DNA of 64,000 nucleotides from Planktophila sp965267775 (lineage in GTDB: Bacteria; Actinomycetota; Actinomycetes; Nanopelagicales; Nanopelagicaceae), in contig OZ254140.1 in assembly GCA_965267775.1 (NCBI GenBank), positions 1,426,001-1,490,000 of the forward strand. Reading direction: 5' to 3'. Positions 8,185 to 16,800 of the stretch are shown one piece after another (within the stretch, counting starts at the first letter, position 1; each line of letters begins with the position of its first letter). The position numbers and the translations under genes are program-made. Below the pieces are notes generated by a model. It was not told the origin of the DNA. It searched no databases and saw nothing but the letters and a program-made list of their open reading frames with translations.

Positions 8185-8580
8185 ATGGGTCAAGAAGAAC
8201 AGAAAGTTCTCGTCGTTGACGATAACCAAGATATTCGAGACCTCGTGGTCCACATCCTCAACGCCGATGGATTCCATGTCTATGCAGCGGTAGACGGAGA
8301 GAATGCTCTCGCTATCCTCAACAGTAACTCTGTCGACCTTGTACTTCTCGATGTGATGATGCCAGGAAAATCTGGACTTGAGGTTTTGAAAGAGATTCGC
8401 TCAGGATCCAATAAGAAAATTCGTGAGATTCCCGTCATGATGATCACTGCAAAATCTTCTACCGACGATATCGATCAAGCCCTAGCGCTTGGTGCTAATT
8501 CATATGTTGTAAAGCCATTTCGCGGAACGACAATTCGCGAGAAGGTCCGCTCAATTTTAGATCTACCCTTCAACGGTTAA
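8185..8580 (+). CDS. Stand-alone response-regulator receiver protein (CheY-like)
   Basis: A 131-residue protein that is one receiver domain with no output domain. Asp12-Asp13 bind magnesium, Asp56 in VLLDVMMPG is the phosphorylation site, Thr88 and Lys110 (VVKPF) complete the active site. AGGGAGG precedes the ATG at good distance. It is first in a plus-strand cluster with a secreted protein, a histidine kinase carrying a C-terminal Hpt-like segment and an OmpR-type regulator. A single-domain receiver beside a kinase with an Hpt is the arrangement expected if it is the middle carrier of a phosphorelay (kinase His to receiver Asp to Hpt His to regulator Asp). Confidence 0.9.
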   Translation: MGQEEQKVLVVDDNQDIRDLVVHILNADGFHVYAAVDGENALAILNSNSVDLVLLDVMMPGKSGLEVLKEIRSGSNKKIREIPVMMITAKSSTDDIDQALALGANSYVVKPFRGTTIREKVRSILDLPFNG

Positions 8581-8598
8581 AGAGAGTACGGAGAGAAA

Positions 8599-9111
8599 AT
8601 GAAGAAGTTAAGTGCAGTATTTATTGCGACAGCAATAGCCATCTCGATTACCCCAGTTGCACAGGCTGCAGAGAGTGCCAACCCTTATGGCACCTCAACA
8701 ATCGATCCTGCAGGTCCTAACGAGGTAGTATTTACAATTTCAAAGGGAAGCAAGAAGGTTCTCTTTACGACGAGCAAGCTCAATAAGGTGAAGTCATCCG
8801 TAATTTCAATCTACGAACCCTTCATCAAGAAGCGCCAAAGCTTCACTGTGATTCCTATCAAAACATTCTTCTCCCTAGTTGGAATATCTGGTAACGATAA
8901 GGTCTCAACAACAGCTCTTAACGATTACATCTATACAAATACCGCCGCTCAATTCATCTCAGCCGGCACTTATATCGCTATTAAGCGCAATGGCCTCGAT
9001 ATCCCTTACGACCAAGGAGGTCCTATCCGCCTTATCTTCGCTGATAAGAGTAAGTGGGCTAAGAATCTTGATGCATGGAACTGGTCCCTCGAATCAATCT
9101 TAGTAAAGTAA
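8599..9111 (+). CDS. Secreted protein with a sulfite-oxidase-like C-terminal motif
   Basis: A 170-residue exported protein with a signal peptide (MKKLSAVFIATAIAISITPVAQA, cleavage about residue 23). The C-terminal half has IPYDQGGPIRLIFADKSKWAKNLDAWNWSLESI, which resembles the end of the oxidoreductase molybdopterin-binding fold (a GGPxRLxxP-like turn followed by Lys and Trp residues). The protein has no cysteine, so the cofactor-ligating Cys of true sulfite oxidases is missing and the domain is far shorter. It is more likely a non-enzymatic binding domain. It sits 18 bases after the receiver gene and 4 before the histidine kinase, so it may present a signal to the kinase's outer domain. Confidence 0.65.
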   Translation: MKKLSAVFIATAIAISITPVAQAAESANPYGTSTIDPAGPNEVVFTISKGSKKVLFTTSKLNKVKSSVISIYEPFIKKRQSFTVIPIKTFFSLVGISGNDKVSTTALNDYIYTNTAAQFISAGTYIAIKRNGLDIPYDQGGPIRLIFADKSKWAKNLDAWNWSLESILVK

Positions 9112-9115
9112 GAGA

Positions 9116-10852
9116 ATGTCTCCTGATAAAGCGCAACAACAACTTCGTGCAATTGCGAAGTTTCAAGTTACCAAGGGCCAATTTGTCTTGGCTCTTATTG
9201 CGATTGTCGGAATTTTGGGCCTAGGTTTCTCATCATTTATTGCATCTAGCTCAACGGTAAAGCAGGCAAAGATCCTCAGCGATGTCGAGACTCCGGCAGC
9301 CTCAATCATCTTTACCCAGCGAGAATCTCTGGTCTATGCGACGAGGTTAGCTCAGTGGGCAAATGGCGGAACGACGCGGCGAGAGGTTCAAATCGCGCGC
9401 AATATTCTCGCCCAACGTCTGGTAGTAATCGATACCAGCGGGAGATCAATGGGCAGCAGAGCACAGGCCAGCTATTGGGATGCTCTCAGGAAGTCTGACC
9501 AGATTGTCGCTTCAGCGCCTATCGGAGTGCTTCCTGAATCGATCCATATGAAATTTAGCGCTGAAGTCGCACCTGTCGTCGATAGAATCCTTGCAGAATC
9601 TCGTCGCCTCGTTGTCTCTTACCAACGTTCAGTAGATAAAGAGATGGTCGACGCGGCTCAGAAGACCGCATCGCGCGATCATCTCAACCTCATCTTTTTC
9701 TATATCTTTCTTATGGCTGGAGGGCTATTCCTCTTTCTCAATGTCCGAACCAATTTCGCAAATTATCGTCTTGCGCGTGTTGCTCTCGATGAGGAACAGC
9801 GACGTCTCGATGAAACAATTGCGGAATTGAAGCGAACACAATCAACTGTCGCTGAACTTCAGGATCTCGATCAGACTAAGAACGCTTTTATGTCTACGGT
9901 AAACCACGAACTTCGCACACCATTGACTTCAATTATTGGCTATCTTGATGTAATTCGAGACGAGAATATGGTTGAAGGAAATAGCGCTCTTATTACCTAT
10001 CTTGATGTTCTAGACCGTAATGCAAAGATTCTTCTTCACTTAGTCGAGAGCATGCTCTCACTCAGCAAAATTGATGCGGCTTCTGGCAAATTGTCGAGCG
10101 ATCGAGTCTGCATAAATGAAATTATTGATAACGCGATATTTGTAATGAAGCCAGCAAATGAAAGAACAGCAATTTCAGTATCATTTAAGGCATCTGAAGA
10201 ACTATTCGTGCAAGGTGATGCAGAACAACTCAATCAAGTCTTTATCAACTTACTTGGGAATGCGATTAAATTTAGTCCCCCACAAACTTCAATCAACATC
10301 ACACTCGATACACGTAAGGATCCCAGTGGTCAGGAATATGCGCGTGTTGCTATAGCTGATCAAGGAATCGGAATCCCAGAAGAAGATCTCGAGCATCTCT
10401 TTACACGTTTCTTCCGCGCAAAGAACGCTGATTCTGGCCAATATCCCGGCACTGGTCTTGGTCTGGCGATTGTTTCTCAAGTCCTCCAACGTCACAATGG
10501 GCTTACTCACCTCACCTCCGAAGTAGGCCACGGAACGACATTTACTGTTGAAATCCCACTCTACTTATCTGGCGAAGAGAGAATGATTCTCCAAAGGCGT
10601 GGGGATGTTCTGCGACGTTCCATCGAGCAACTTGAACGAGCTACTCCGGAGAGCATCAGAGCCGTAACACATGAAATTGGTGGGGCTATTGGCTTCTATC
10701 AATTTGAGAAATTGGGGCGTGAGATTGTTGATTATTCACGTTCGCGTGGCGATGAAGTTGTTCCGCTCCATGATTTTGCAGTTGAGAAGAATCGGCTATT
10801 ACAGAATATGAAAAGGGAACTAGAGAGAGTAGATGGTGGAGAAAATGGTTAA
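9116..10852 (+). CDS. Membrane sensor histidine kinase with a C-terminal Hpt-like segment
   Basis: A 578-residue kinase. Membrane helices at about 22-44 and 191-210 enclose a ~145-residue outer sensor domain without a named fold. A coiled coil (216-252) leads to the HisKA box STVNHELRTPL with His264. The ATPase has the N box around Asn382, DQGIGI (about 415-420) and GTGLGLAI (445-452). After the kinase, residues 494-575 form an added helical segment in which His519 (AVTHEIGGAIGFYQFEKLG) fits the Hpt pattern of His, then Gly, then a hydrophobic helix. There is no fused receiver, so an external one is needed for a relay; one is encoded at 8185. The stop overlaps the regulator start. Confidence 0.88.
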   Translation: MSPDKAQQQLRAIAKFQVTKGQFVLALIAIVGILGLGFSSFIASSSTVKQAKILSDVETPAASIIFTQRESLVYATRLAQWANGGTTRREVQIARNILAQRLVVIDTSGRSMGSRAQASYWDALRKSDQIVASAPIGVLPESIHMKFSAEVAPVVDRILAESRRLVVSYQRSVDKEMVDAAQKTASRDHLNLIFFYIFLMAGGLFLFLNVRTNFANYRLARVALDEEQRRLDETIAELKRTQSTVAELQDLDQTKNAFMSTVNHELRTPLTSIIGYLDVIRDENMVEGNSALITYLDVLDRNAKILLHLVESMLSLSKIDAASGKLSSDRVCINEIIDNAIFVMKPANERTAISVSFKASEELFVQGDAEQLNQVFINLLGNAIKFSPPQTSINITLDTRKDPSGQEYARVAIADQGIGIPEEDLEHLFTRFFRAKNADSGQYPGTGLGLAIVSQVLQRHNGLTHLTSEVGHGTTFTVEIPLYLSGEERMILQRRGDVLRRSIEQLERATPESIRAVTHEIGGAIGFYQFEKLGREIVDYSRSRGDEVVPLHDFAVEKNRLLQNMKRELERVDGGENG

Positions 10853-11531
10853 GGATCAGATACTTATTGTCGATGATAATGAAGATATCCGATTCTTTGT
10901 CCGCGCTGCCCTCGCACCTGAAGGCTTCGAAGTTATCGAGGCTGCTGACGGTAAACAAGCTCTTGAAATCTTCCGTAAGGCAGAACCTTCAGTAATTATT
11001 CTCGATCTCTCGATTGGCCAGCCTGATGGATTTGAGGTCTGTCGTGAAATCCGTAAAGTTTCAACTGTGCCAATCATTATGTTAACAAGTCACGATGAAG
11101 AGATGGATGAGGCAATGTGCTTGGCCGCTGGGGCAGATGATTACATTACCAAGCCAGTGTCTGCGCGAATCCTCGCTCTCCGCACAACTACCCAATTGCG
11201 CCACCGTGCAGCCAACACCAAGGTGCAAGGTGCAATCATCACAGCGGGACCACTCTCGCTTGATACCGAGACTCGCGTGCTATCGGTTGAAGGGAAAAAG
11301 ATGGAGCTTACTCGCACTGAGTATGACTTCCTACACTTACTTATCGGCAACCCCAAGCGAGTATTTACTCGCGAGCAAATTGCAGAGGCGATTGGAACTT
11401 CCGTCGAGTACTCAAGTGACCATCTACTCGATACGCATGCGTCACGGATTCGAATGAAGATCAAAGAGCTCAGCGATATTAAAGTGCTCCATGCCGTTCG
11501 AGGCGTGGGCTATCGATTAATGAGTAATTAA
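10845..11531 (+). CDS. OmpR/PhoB-type response regulator
   Basis: A 228-residue two-domain regulator. The receiver has Asp10-Asp11, phospho-acceptor Asp54 in IILDLS, and Lys in YITKP. The C-terminal winged helix has the expected LTRTEYDFLHLLIGNPKRVFTREQI stretch split over two motifs and ends VLHAVRGVGYRL. Between the domains about 20 residues form a linker. ATG at 10845 overlaps the kinase gene by 8 bases and is preceded by GGAG; an in-frame ATG at 10833 is possible. As the DNA-binding output of this cluster it could act on the sipW operon or on the cluster's own promoter. Its last 4 bases overlap the end of guaB1. Confidence 0.92.
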   Translation: MVKDQILIVDDNEDIRFFVRAALAPEGFEVIEAADGKQALEIFRKAEPSVIILDLSIGQPDGFEVCREIRKVSTVPIIMLTSHDEEMDEAMCLAAGADDYITKPVSARILALRTTTQLRHRAANTKVQGAIITAGPLSLDTETRVLSVEGKKMELTRTEYDFLHLLIGNPKRVFTREQIAEAIGTSVEYSSDHLLDTHASRIRMKIKELSDIKVLHAVRGVGYRLMSN

Positions 11532-12964
11532 CCGCGCCAACTTTGGCTTAGCGGACGTCCTTCTGCATAACCAGATGCAGATTGAATTCCTACTAATGCG
11601 CGTTCTGCGAACTCTTCGAGTGATCGTGCACCTGCATAAGTGCACGATGAACGAAGTCCAGAAATAATTTCATCAATTAAATCTTCAACACCAGGACGGT
11701 TTGGATCTAAGTACATCTTTGATGAAGAGATTCCCTCTTCAAATAGGGCCTTACGTGCGCGATCGAATGCATCTTCCTTAGATGTACGTGCAGCAACTGC
11801 GCGCTTTGATGCCATTCCGAAAGATTCCTTATATGGGCGTCCGGCACTGTCGCGAAGCAAGTCGCCAGGTGACTCATATGTTCCTGCAAACCAAGAACCA
11901 ATCATTACCTGTGAAGCGCCTGCTGCTAGAGCGAGTGCAACATCGCGTGGATGTCGGACACCGCCATCTGCCCAGACATGCTTTCCAAGCTTCTTTGCCT
12001 CTGCTGCACATTCAAGAACTGCAGAGAACTGTGGGCGACCAACACCTGTCTGCATCCGTGTTGTACACATTGCGCCTGGTCCTACGCCAACCTTAATAAT
12101 GTCTGCGCCAGCAGCTACTAAATCGCGAACACCTTCTGCTGTAACTACGTTACCTGCAACGATTGGTACGCCAAGGTCTTGCTTCTTAATGATCTGCAAG
12201 GCTTCAATCATCTTCTTCTGATGACCATGTGCCGTATCAACAACAAGGACATCTGCTCCAAAAGCTACTAACTGCTTCGCTTTTTCAGCGATATCGCCAT
12301 TGATTCCAACCGCTGCAGCAATACGCAAGTGACCCTTTGCATCAAGTGCTGGCTTGTACAAAGTTGCACGGAGTGCGCCAGTGCGCGTAACAATTCCTAC
12401 TAGTTCACCCTTTGACGAGACAACTGGCGCAACGGTGCGCACCTTCTCATTGAGGAAATCAAATGCTTGGCGTGGATCAAGAGTGTCAGGCATTGTGGTG
12501 AGCTCTGAAGTCATGACCTGACCCAACTGAGTGAAGCGATCAACGCTTTGAAGGTCATCTTCAGTGATGATTCCGACTGGTTTCTTACCTTCTACGACAA
12601 CGATGGCACCGTGTGCGCGCTTATTGATTAAGCTCGCTGCATCGGCAACTGTCTGCTGCGGAGTCAAAGTGATCGGTGTTTCAAAGAATGGATGGGCTGC
12701 CTTCACTGAGGCAATGACATCTGCAACGATGTCTAGCGGAATATCCTGCGGAATGACAACAAGTCCACCGCGACGAGCAACTGTTTCGGCCATACGGCGA
12801 CCTGCGATGGCAGTCATATTCGCTACGACCAACGGAATTGTGGTTCCTGAACCGTCGGCGGTGTCGAGGTCGACCTCCATACGGCTTGAGATCTCTGAAG
12901 CAGAAGGAGCCATAAAGACATCGTCGTAGGTCAGGTCGAATTGAGGTTCAGTGATGAAGCGCAT
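11528..12964 (-). CDS. guaB1: GuaB1-type IMP dehydrogenase/GMP reductase family protein with CBS domains
   Basis: A 478-residue TIM-barrel enzyme with two CBS domains inserted at about residues 95-210. Catalytic Cys lies in GPGAMCTTRMQTGVGRPQF, close to the GuaB1 subgroup signature; AGNVVTAEGVRDLVAAGADIIKVGVG is the phosphate-binding barrel region. In mycobacteria the GuaB1 group acts as a GMP reductase (GMP to IMP, NADPH-dependent), so purine salvage is more likely than de novo GMP synthesis. TAGACT lies 6 bases before the ATG and no ribosome binding site is present, so the mRNA is probably leaderless. It converges with the response regulator. Confidence 0.88.
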   Translation of the reverse strand: MRFITEPQFDLTYDDVFMAPSASEISSRMEVDLDTADGSGTTIPLVVANMTAIAGRRMAETVARRGGLVVIPQDIPLDIVADVIASVKAAHPFFETPITLTPQQTVADAASLINKRAHGAIVVVEGKKPVGIITEDDLQSVDRFTQLGQVMTSELTTMPDTLDPRQAFDFLNEKVRTVAPVVSSKGELVGIVTRTGALRATLYKPALDAKGHLRIAAAVGINGDIAEKAKQLVAFGADVLVVDTAHGHQKKMIEALQIIKKQDLGVPIVAGNVVTAEGVRDLVAAGADIIKVGVGPGAMCTTRMQTGVGRPQFSAVLECAAEAKKLGKHVWADGGVRHPRDVALALAAGASQVMIGSWFAGTYESPGDLLRDSAGRPYKESFGMASKRAVAARTSKEDAFDRARKALFEEGISSSKMYLDPNRPGVEDLIDEIISGLRSSCTYAGARSLEEFAERALVGIQSASGYAEGRPLSQSWRG

Positions 12965-12997
12965 GGGGAGAGTCTAGCGAACCTCCCACATAAGGCT

Positions 12998-13123
12998 TTA
13001 TTCCTTCTCTCTATATTTGAGCCATTTCTTCTTCTTGAGATAGTCATCCAGCATATTAAGGAAGAATTGCCCGGCAAACATCATGTTTACCACTATGAGT
13101 AAATTCCAAAGAATATCCGTCAC
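12998..13123 (-). CDS. 41-residue single-pass membrane protein
   Basis: A short frame beginning with GTG at 13123 and ending at 12998: a hydrophobic helix (ILWNLLIVVNMMFAGQFFL) followed by a very basic tail (YLKKKKWLKYREKE). GTAGGTGA lies 7 bases before the GTG and is a plausible ribosome binding site. It begins 11 bases after the stop of the secreted gene at 13135, so the two look like an operon. A longer frame opens at 13192 but would run inside the upstream gene. Positive-inside rule places the tail in the cytoplasm. No family is recognised. Confidence 0.5.
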   Translation of the reverse strand: MTDILWNLLIVVNMMFAGQFFLNMLDDYLKKKKWLKYREKE

Positions 13124-13134
13124 CCTAGAATCAC

Positions 13135-13455
13135 CTACCGGTAAACAATCGTGCAGAATATTGTTGAGCTGTAAACAGCTACCTTGACCCATTTATTCAC
13201 CTTTCCCACTACTTCCAATACATCCACCCATCCTGAGACATATTGAATTTCCGTACAGACTCGCTCGCCGAGTGATGGAGGTTTTGATCCTCCGCCATCG
13301 GTTGGTGGAACAAAATTTGGCTTCGCGATGATCGGGGATGTAAACGATGTCGACCCGATGGTCCTAGTTTCTGCTTGAGCACCTGTTGCCGCGACTACGC
13401 CGTTTCCCATGATCATTCCGATAGCTACAACAAGTGAAATAAATGTTTTTCGCAT
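13135..13455 (-). CDS. Small exported protein of unknown function
   Basis: A 106-residue protein with a signal peptide (MRKTFISLVVAIGMIMGNGVVAATGAQA, about 28 residues), a Pro/Gly-rich middle (PPTDGGGSKPPSLGE) and an amphipathic to hydrophobic C-terminal third (VDVLEVVGKVNKWVKVAVYSS) with two cysteines, one in RVCTEI and one in IFCTIV. AGAGGAAG precedes the ATG, a good ribosome binding site. It is followed closely by the 41-residue membrane protein. A small surface peptide, bacteriocin-like molecule or membrane-associated partner are all possible; nothing in the sequence decides. Confidence 0.55.
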   Translation of the reverse strand: MRKTFISLVVAIGMIMGNGVVAATGAQAETRTIGSTSFTSPIIAKPNFVPPTDGGGSKPPSLGERVCTEIQYVSGWVDVLEVVGKVNKWVKVAVYSSTIFCTIVYR

Positions 13456-13657
13456 AATTCTTCCTCTCTTGGAGTTACGAGGAGAACGTAATCCTGGGAA
13501 GCTATCAATTGGCCGAAATAATATTCACGAGTTCTACACAAAAAACACATACGGCTTAAATGGGTATGGATCAGCCTTGGCTGAAACAGAGCGGAGATGT
13601 CCGGACCGATAGAGCGTCGTGAACTTGGGATCAGTTCCTCGTTCAGTTAAATCAGAG

Positions 13658-13746
13658 CGGAGACGAGGAGATTTGAACTCCTGAAGGGTTTAACCCCTTA
13701 CCTCGTTAGCAGTGAGGCGCACTCGACCGGGCTATGCGACGTCTCC
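13658..13746 (-). tRNA. tRNA-Ser(GCT)
   Basis: An 89-nt type-II tRNA: acceptor GGAGACG/CGTCTCC, anticodon loop CTGCTAA (GCT), a long variable arm (around GAGGTAAGGGGTTAAACCCTTC), T-loop TTCAAAT. The discriminator is G; CCA is not encoded. Confidence 0.96.
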
Positions 13747-13805
13747 GAGTTGCAGGCGTGAGTTTACATGTTGTGAAGAGCATCTACAAAACAGTTAAAT
13801 ACGGG

Positions 13806-16800
13806 CTATTTAGTCCAAATTTCAACGCGGCGGTTCTTCGCATTATCTTTAGGTGAGTTTCCTGGCGCCAATGGCTTACTTGAGCCATACCAACCGATGC
13901 GCAGCGTCTTGCCTTTAATCAATTTACTCAAGATAACTTGAGCAGCGCTTGCTCGCTTCTTGGAGAGCGCTGAATTATTGGCACCTGGCATAGAATCGGC
14001 ATATCCATAGACCAAGACTGTCTTAGCTGAAGTGGCATTGATTTTCTTCGCCAATTTAGCAAGCTCTGCGATCTGAGCTTTAGTCAGATTAATGGCACCG
14101 CTAGCAAAGAAATAAGTGGCGATTTTCTTCATCGAAGCGCTTGGTTGAAGATTCATAACGGGCGCCGGAGTTGGAGTTACGATCACGATTGGAGTTTCTG
14201 GTACTGGAATAGCTTCAGCGTAGAGGTAATCAATTTTTGTCACCGTTGGCACGCAGCCATTAAGAATTTCAATAGTGACAAGGCCAGCGTTATTGGCTGG
14301 CATCACGATGGAGAGTTCAGTTGAAGTAACAGACCAATCGCTCATTAGTAGAGGCTGGCTAGCAATGAGGATGCCAGTGATTCGGCAATCACCATAGATT
14401 GCAAAAGTTCCAGCGATCTTTAGAGTATTTCCACCGGCTGTAGGACCGGTTTCAACTACCTTGCTTGTAATTTTTACACTTTGAATCGGCGCGCTCGGTG
14501 ACGAGCTGCTCACAACATTCGTTGCTACGACAGTCTTTGCTTGCACGACATAAATCTGCGGATCGCTCATAAGCTCTACCGAAACATCACCATCATGCGT
14601 TGCTACTCCAAGCAGAGTGGCGGTGCCTCCGACCACACTGTAAACGCTCGCTCCAGCCTTAATCGCACTATTGCTAATTGTCATCGAGAGCGGTTTGCCA
14701 CTTGCTGCATCCGGGACTGTGCCATCTGAATTGAGCCATGAAACAACCATCGAGAGGACATAATCATTTTGTCCAGGCAGTGGGGCAGCTTGTTGTGCTG
14801 CATCAGAGAGCAACCAGTAGGTAACTGATGTTCCACTTGGTAGCGCGCCAGCTGGCACTACCAAGGTCACTGTATTTCCTGCTGTACTAAATGTGCTTGT
14901 AACGGTGATTAATTGTGAGACTTGATAAGAGTTGATGAAAGATAGTGATCCAGCAGGAAGGCCGGCTAAGGAATTCTGAGTCCATTGAGCGTGAACAGTC
15001 GATGATTCGGTAGGTGAATAATTTGCGCCCGCTAATCCGATCAGGGTTCCATTCGTAGTTGCAGTAAACCAACCATTAAATGTGAAGTTGTTCCGAGTTG
15101 GCGTAGGAAGACGAAGTGGAGTTGTCCCGGTTGTGAATGTCGCTGTCGCTGTCTCTGATGTTCCACCATTGGCATCGTAGGTGACAACATATTGATTCGC
15201 TGTCCAAGCTGCATAGAGAACCACGTTTGCCGAATTCACCGTCACAGTTGATGAATTTGTTAGTAGAGAATCTGTATTTGCTGAATCTGTTGTCCAGCCA
15301 TTAAAGGTATACCCAGTACGAACAAGTGATCCAGAGCCAAGTACGTTGATTGTCTCACCGGTTATGTAGGTGGCGGTATCCGACGGTGTGCTACCACCGC
15401 TATTGAGATTTCCGTTATAAGTAACGGTGTATCGAATAGCAGTGATGACAACGCCGGTAGAAATTGACGACGCTGATAGATAATTTGAATCTGATGCCTT
15501 TGTGGCAATCACTGCACAAGTTCTTTCAGCATTGGAACTCAATGTGTATGGAGCGCTTCCAGAGATCGAACACCCTGCGGTAGATGTTGAATAAGTAACC
15601 GCGCCGGTTCCTGATCCCCCACTGGATGTCAGTGTGAGCGCTACACCGAGAGTTCCGGCGATTGAAGTAACGGTAATTGGGCTCTGCGATGCTTTATTAA
15701 CGGTGAGAATGGCGGTGATAGTTCCGCCTGAGTTGTAGTCGGAAGTATTTTGTGGAGTAAATGTTGCCGTGATGGTGGATGTGCCCGGCGAAAGAACTGA
15801 AATTGTTGAACCACTTACCGTGGCAACGCTCTTGTCACTTGATGTGTAAGAGTAAGTACCAAGGACTGATGACGTAGGAGCTGTAACTGTAAAGCTACTG
15901 TCTCCATATGCCTTCGTCATATCTGAAAATGCGCTTAGGGAAGGTGTGCCCTTGTTAACTGTCAGAGCTGCGGCAGATGAAGCAGTCGAAACTGTTGTAC
16001 CGCCAATAGTGTTGTAGAGAACTACTGAATAATCCCCTGCATCAGCCAGGGCCGCAGGTGTAAATGTGTATGACGCTAATGTCGCACCTCCAATCAGAGT
16101 CGCCCCCTTGAACCATTGATATGTCACAGTCCCGGTATCGGCGGGGGTTGATGCAACCACTGTGAAGGTCACGCTCTGACCAACCGATCTAGTCGCAGCT
16201 TGTGGCTGGCTTGTGATGATCAGCAACTGTGGCTGTGAGGTAATGGTCGTGCCTGAAGTGCCTGTTCCTCCAGAAGTCGTAACCGAGACCGTGGCGGCGG
16301 TACAACAACGAGAATTGACTACAAAGGTGAGCGAAGTTGAACTTTCGACGTTAAAGGTGGCTACTGGCGTCGAACCAATTTGTACTGAAGTCGCGCCGGT
16401 GAAGTCTGTTCCAGTAATTCTTACCGTTGAACCGTAATTCGGGGTGGAATTATCAATATTGGTGATCGTAGGTGCAGGCGGCGCACGAGTAACCGTGATT
16501 GTGTAGCTCTTCGTTGTCGTGCCATCTTGAGCAGTATTAAGAACGGTGATGGTGTTGCTGCCCACGTTGAGATTGATACTTCCGGATGCGGTAGCCGACG
16601 CCACGGTCGTGCCATTCACTCTTACTACTGCATTGGCTTGGTTCACGGTAGGTGTGACTGTTATCGATGAGATGGCGTTCGCGACAGATGCCGAATAGAT
16701 AGCAGTGACGCTGTCGAAAGTTGGCGAAAGGGTTCCGCTAGAAAGCGTCAGCGCCGACAGCTTTGCGTCATTTGAATTCGAAGATGCCTTCGTCACGACA

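Noticed and set aside
11640..12221. 193-residue plus-strand frame opposite guaB1
   Set aside because: The minus-strand gene has full catalytic motifs and no gap; the plus frame has none.
13456..13657. Small RNA (such as SRP RNA) between the secreted gene and tRNA-Ser
   Set aside because: No GGAAGCAGCA-type SRP apical motif or other conserved core; I see no gene here beyond the short tRNA 3' repeat.
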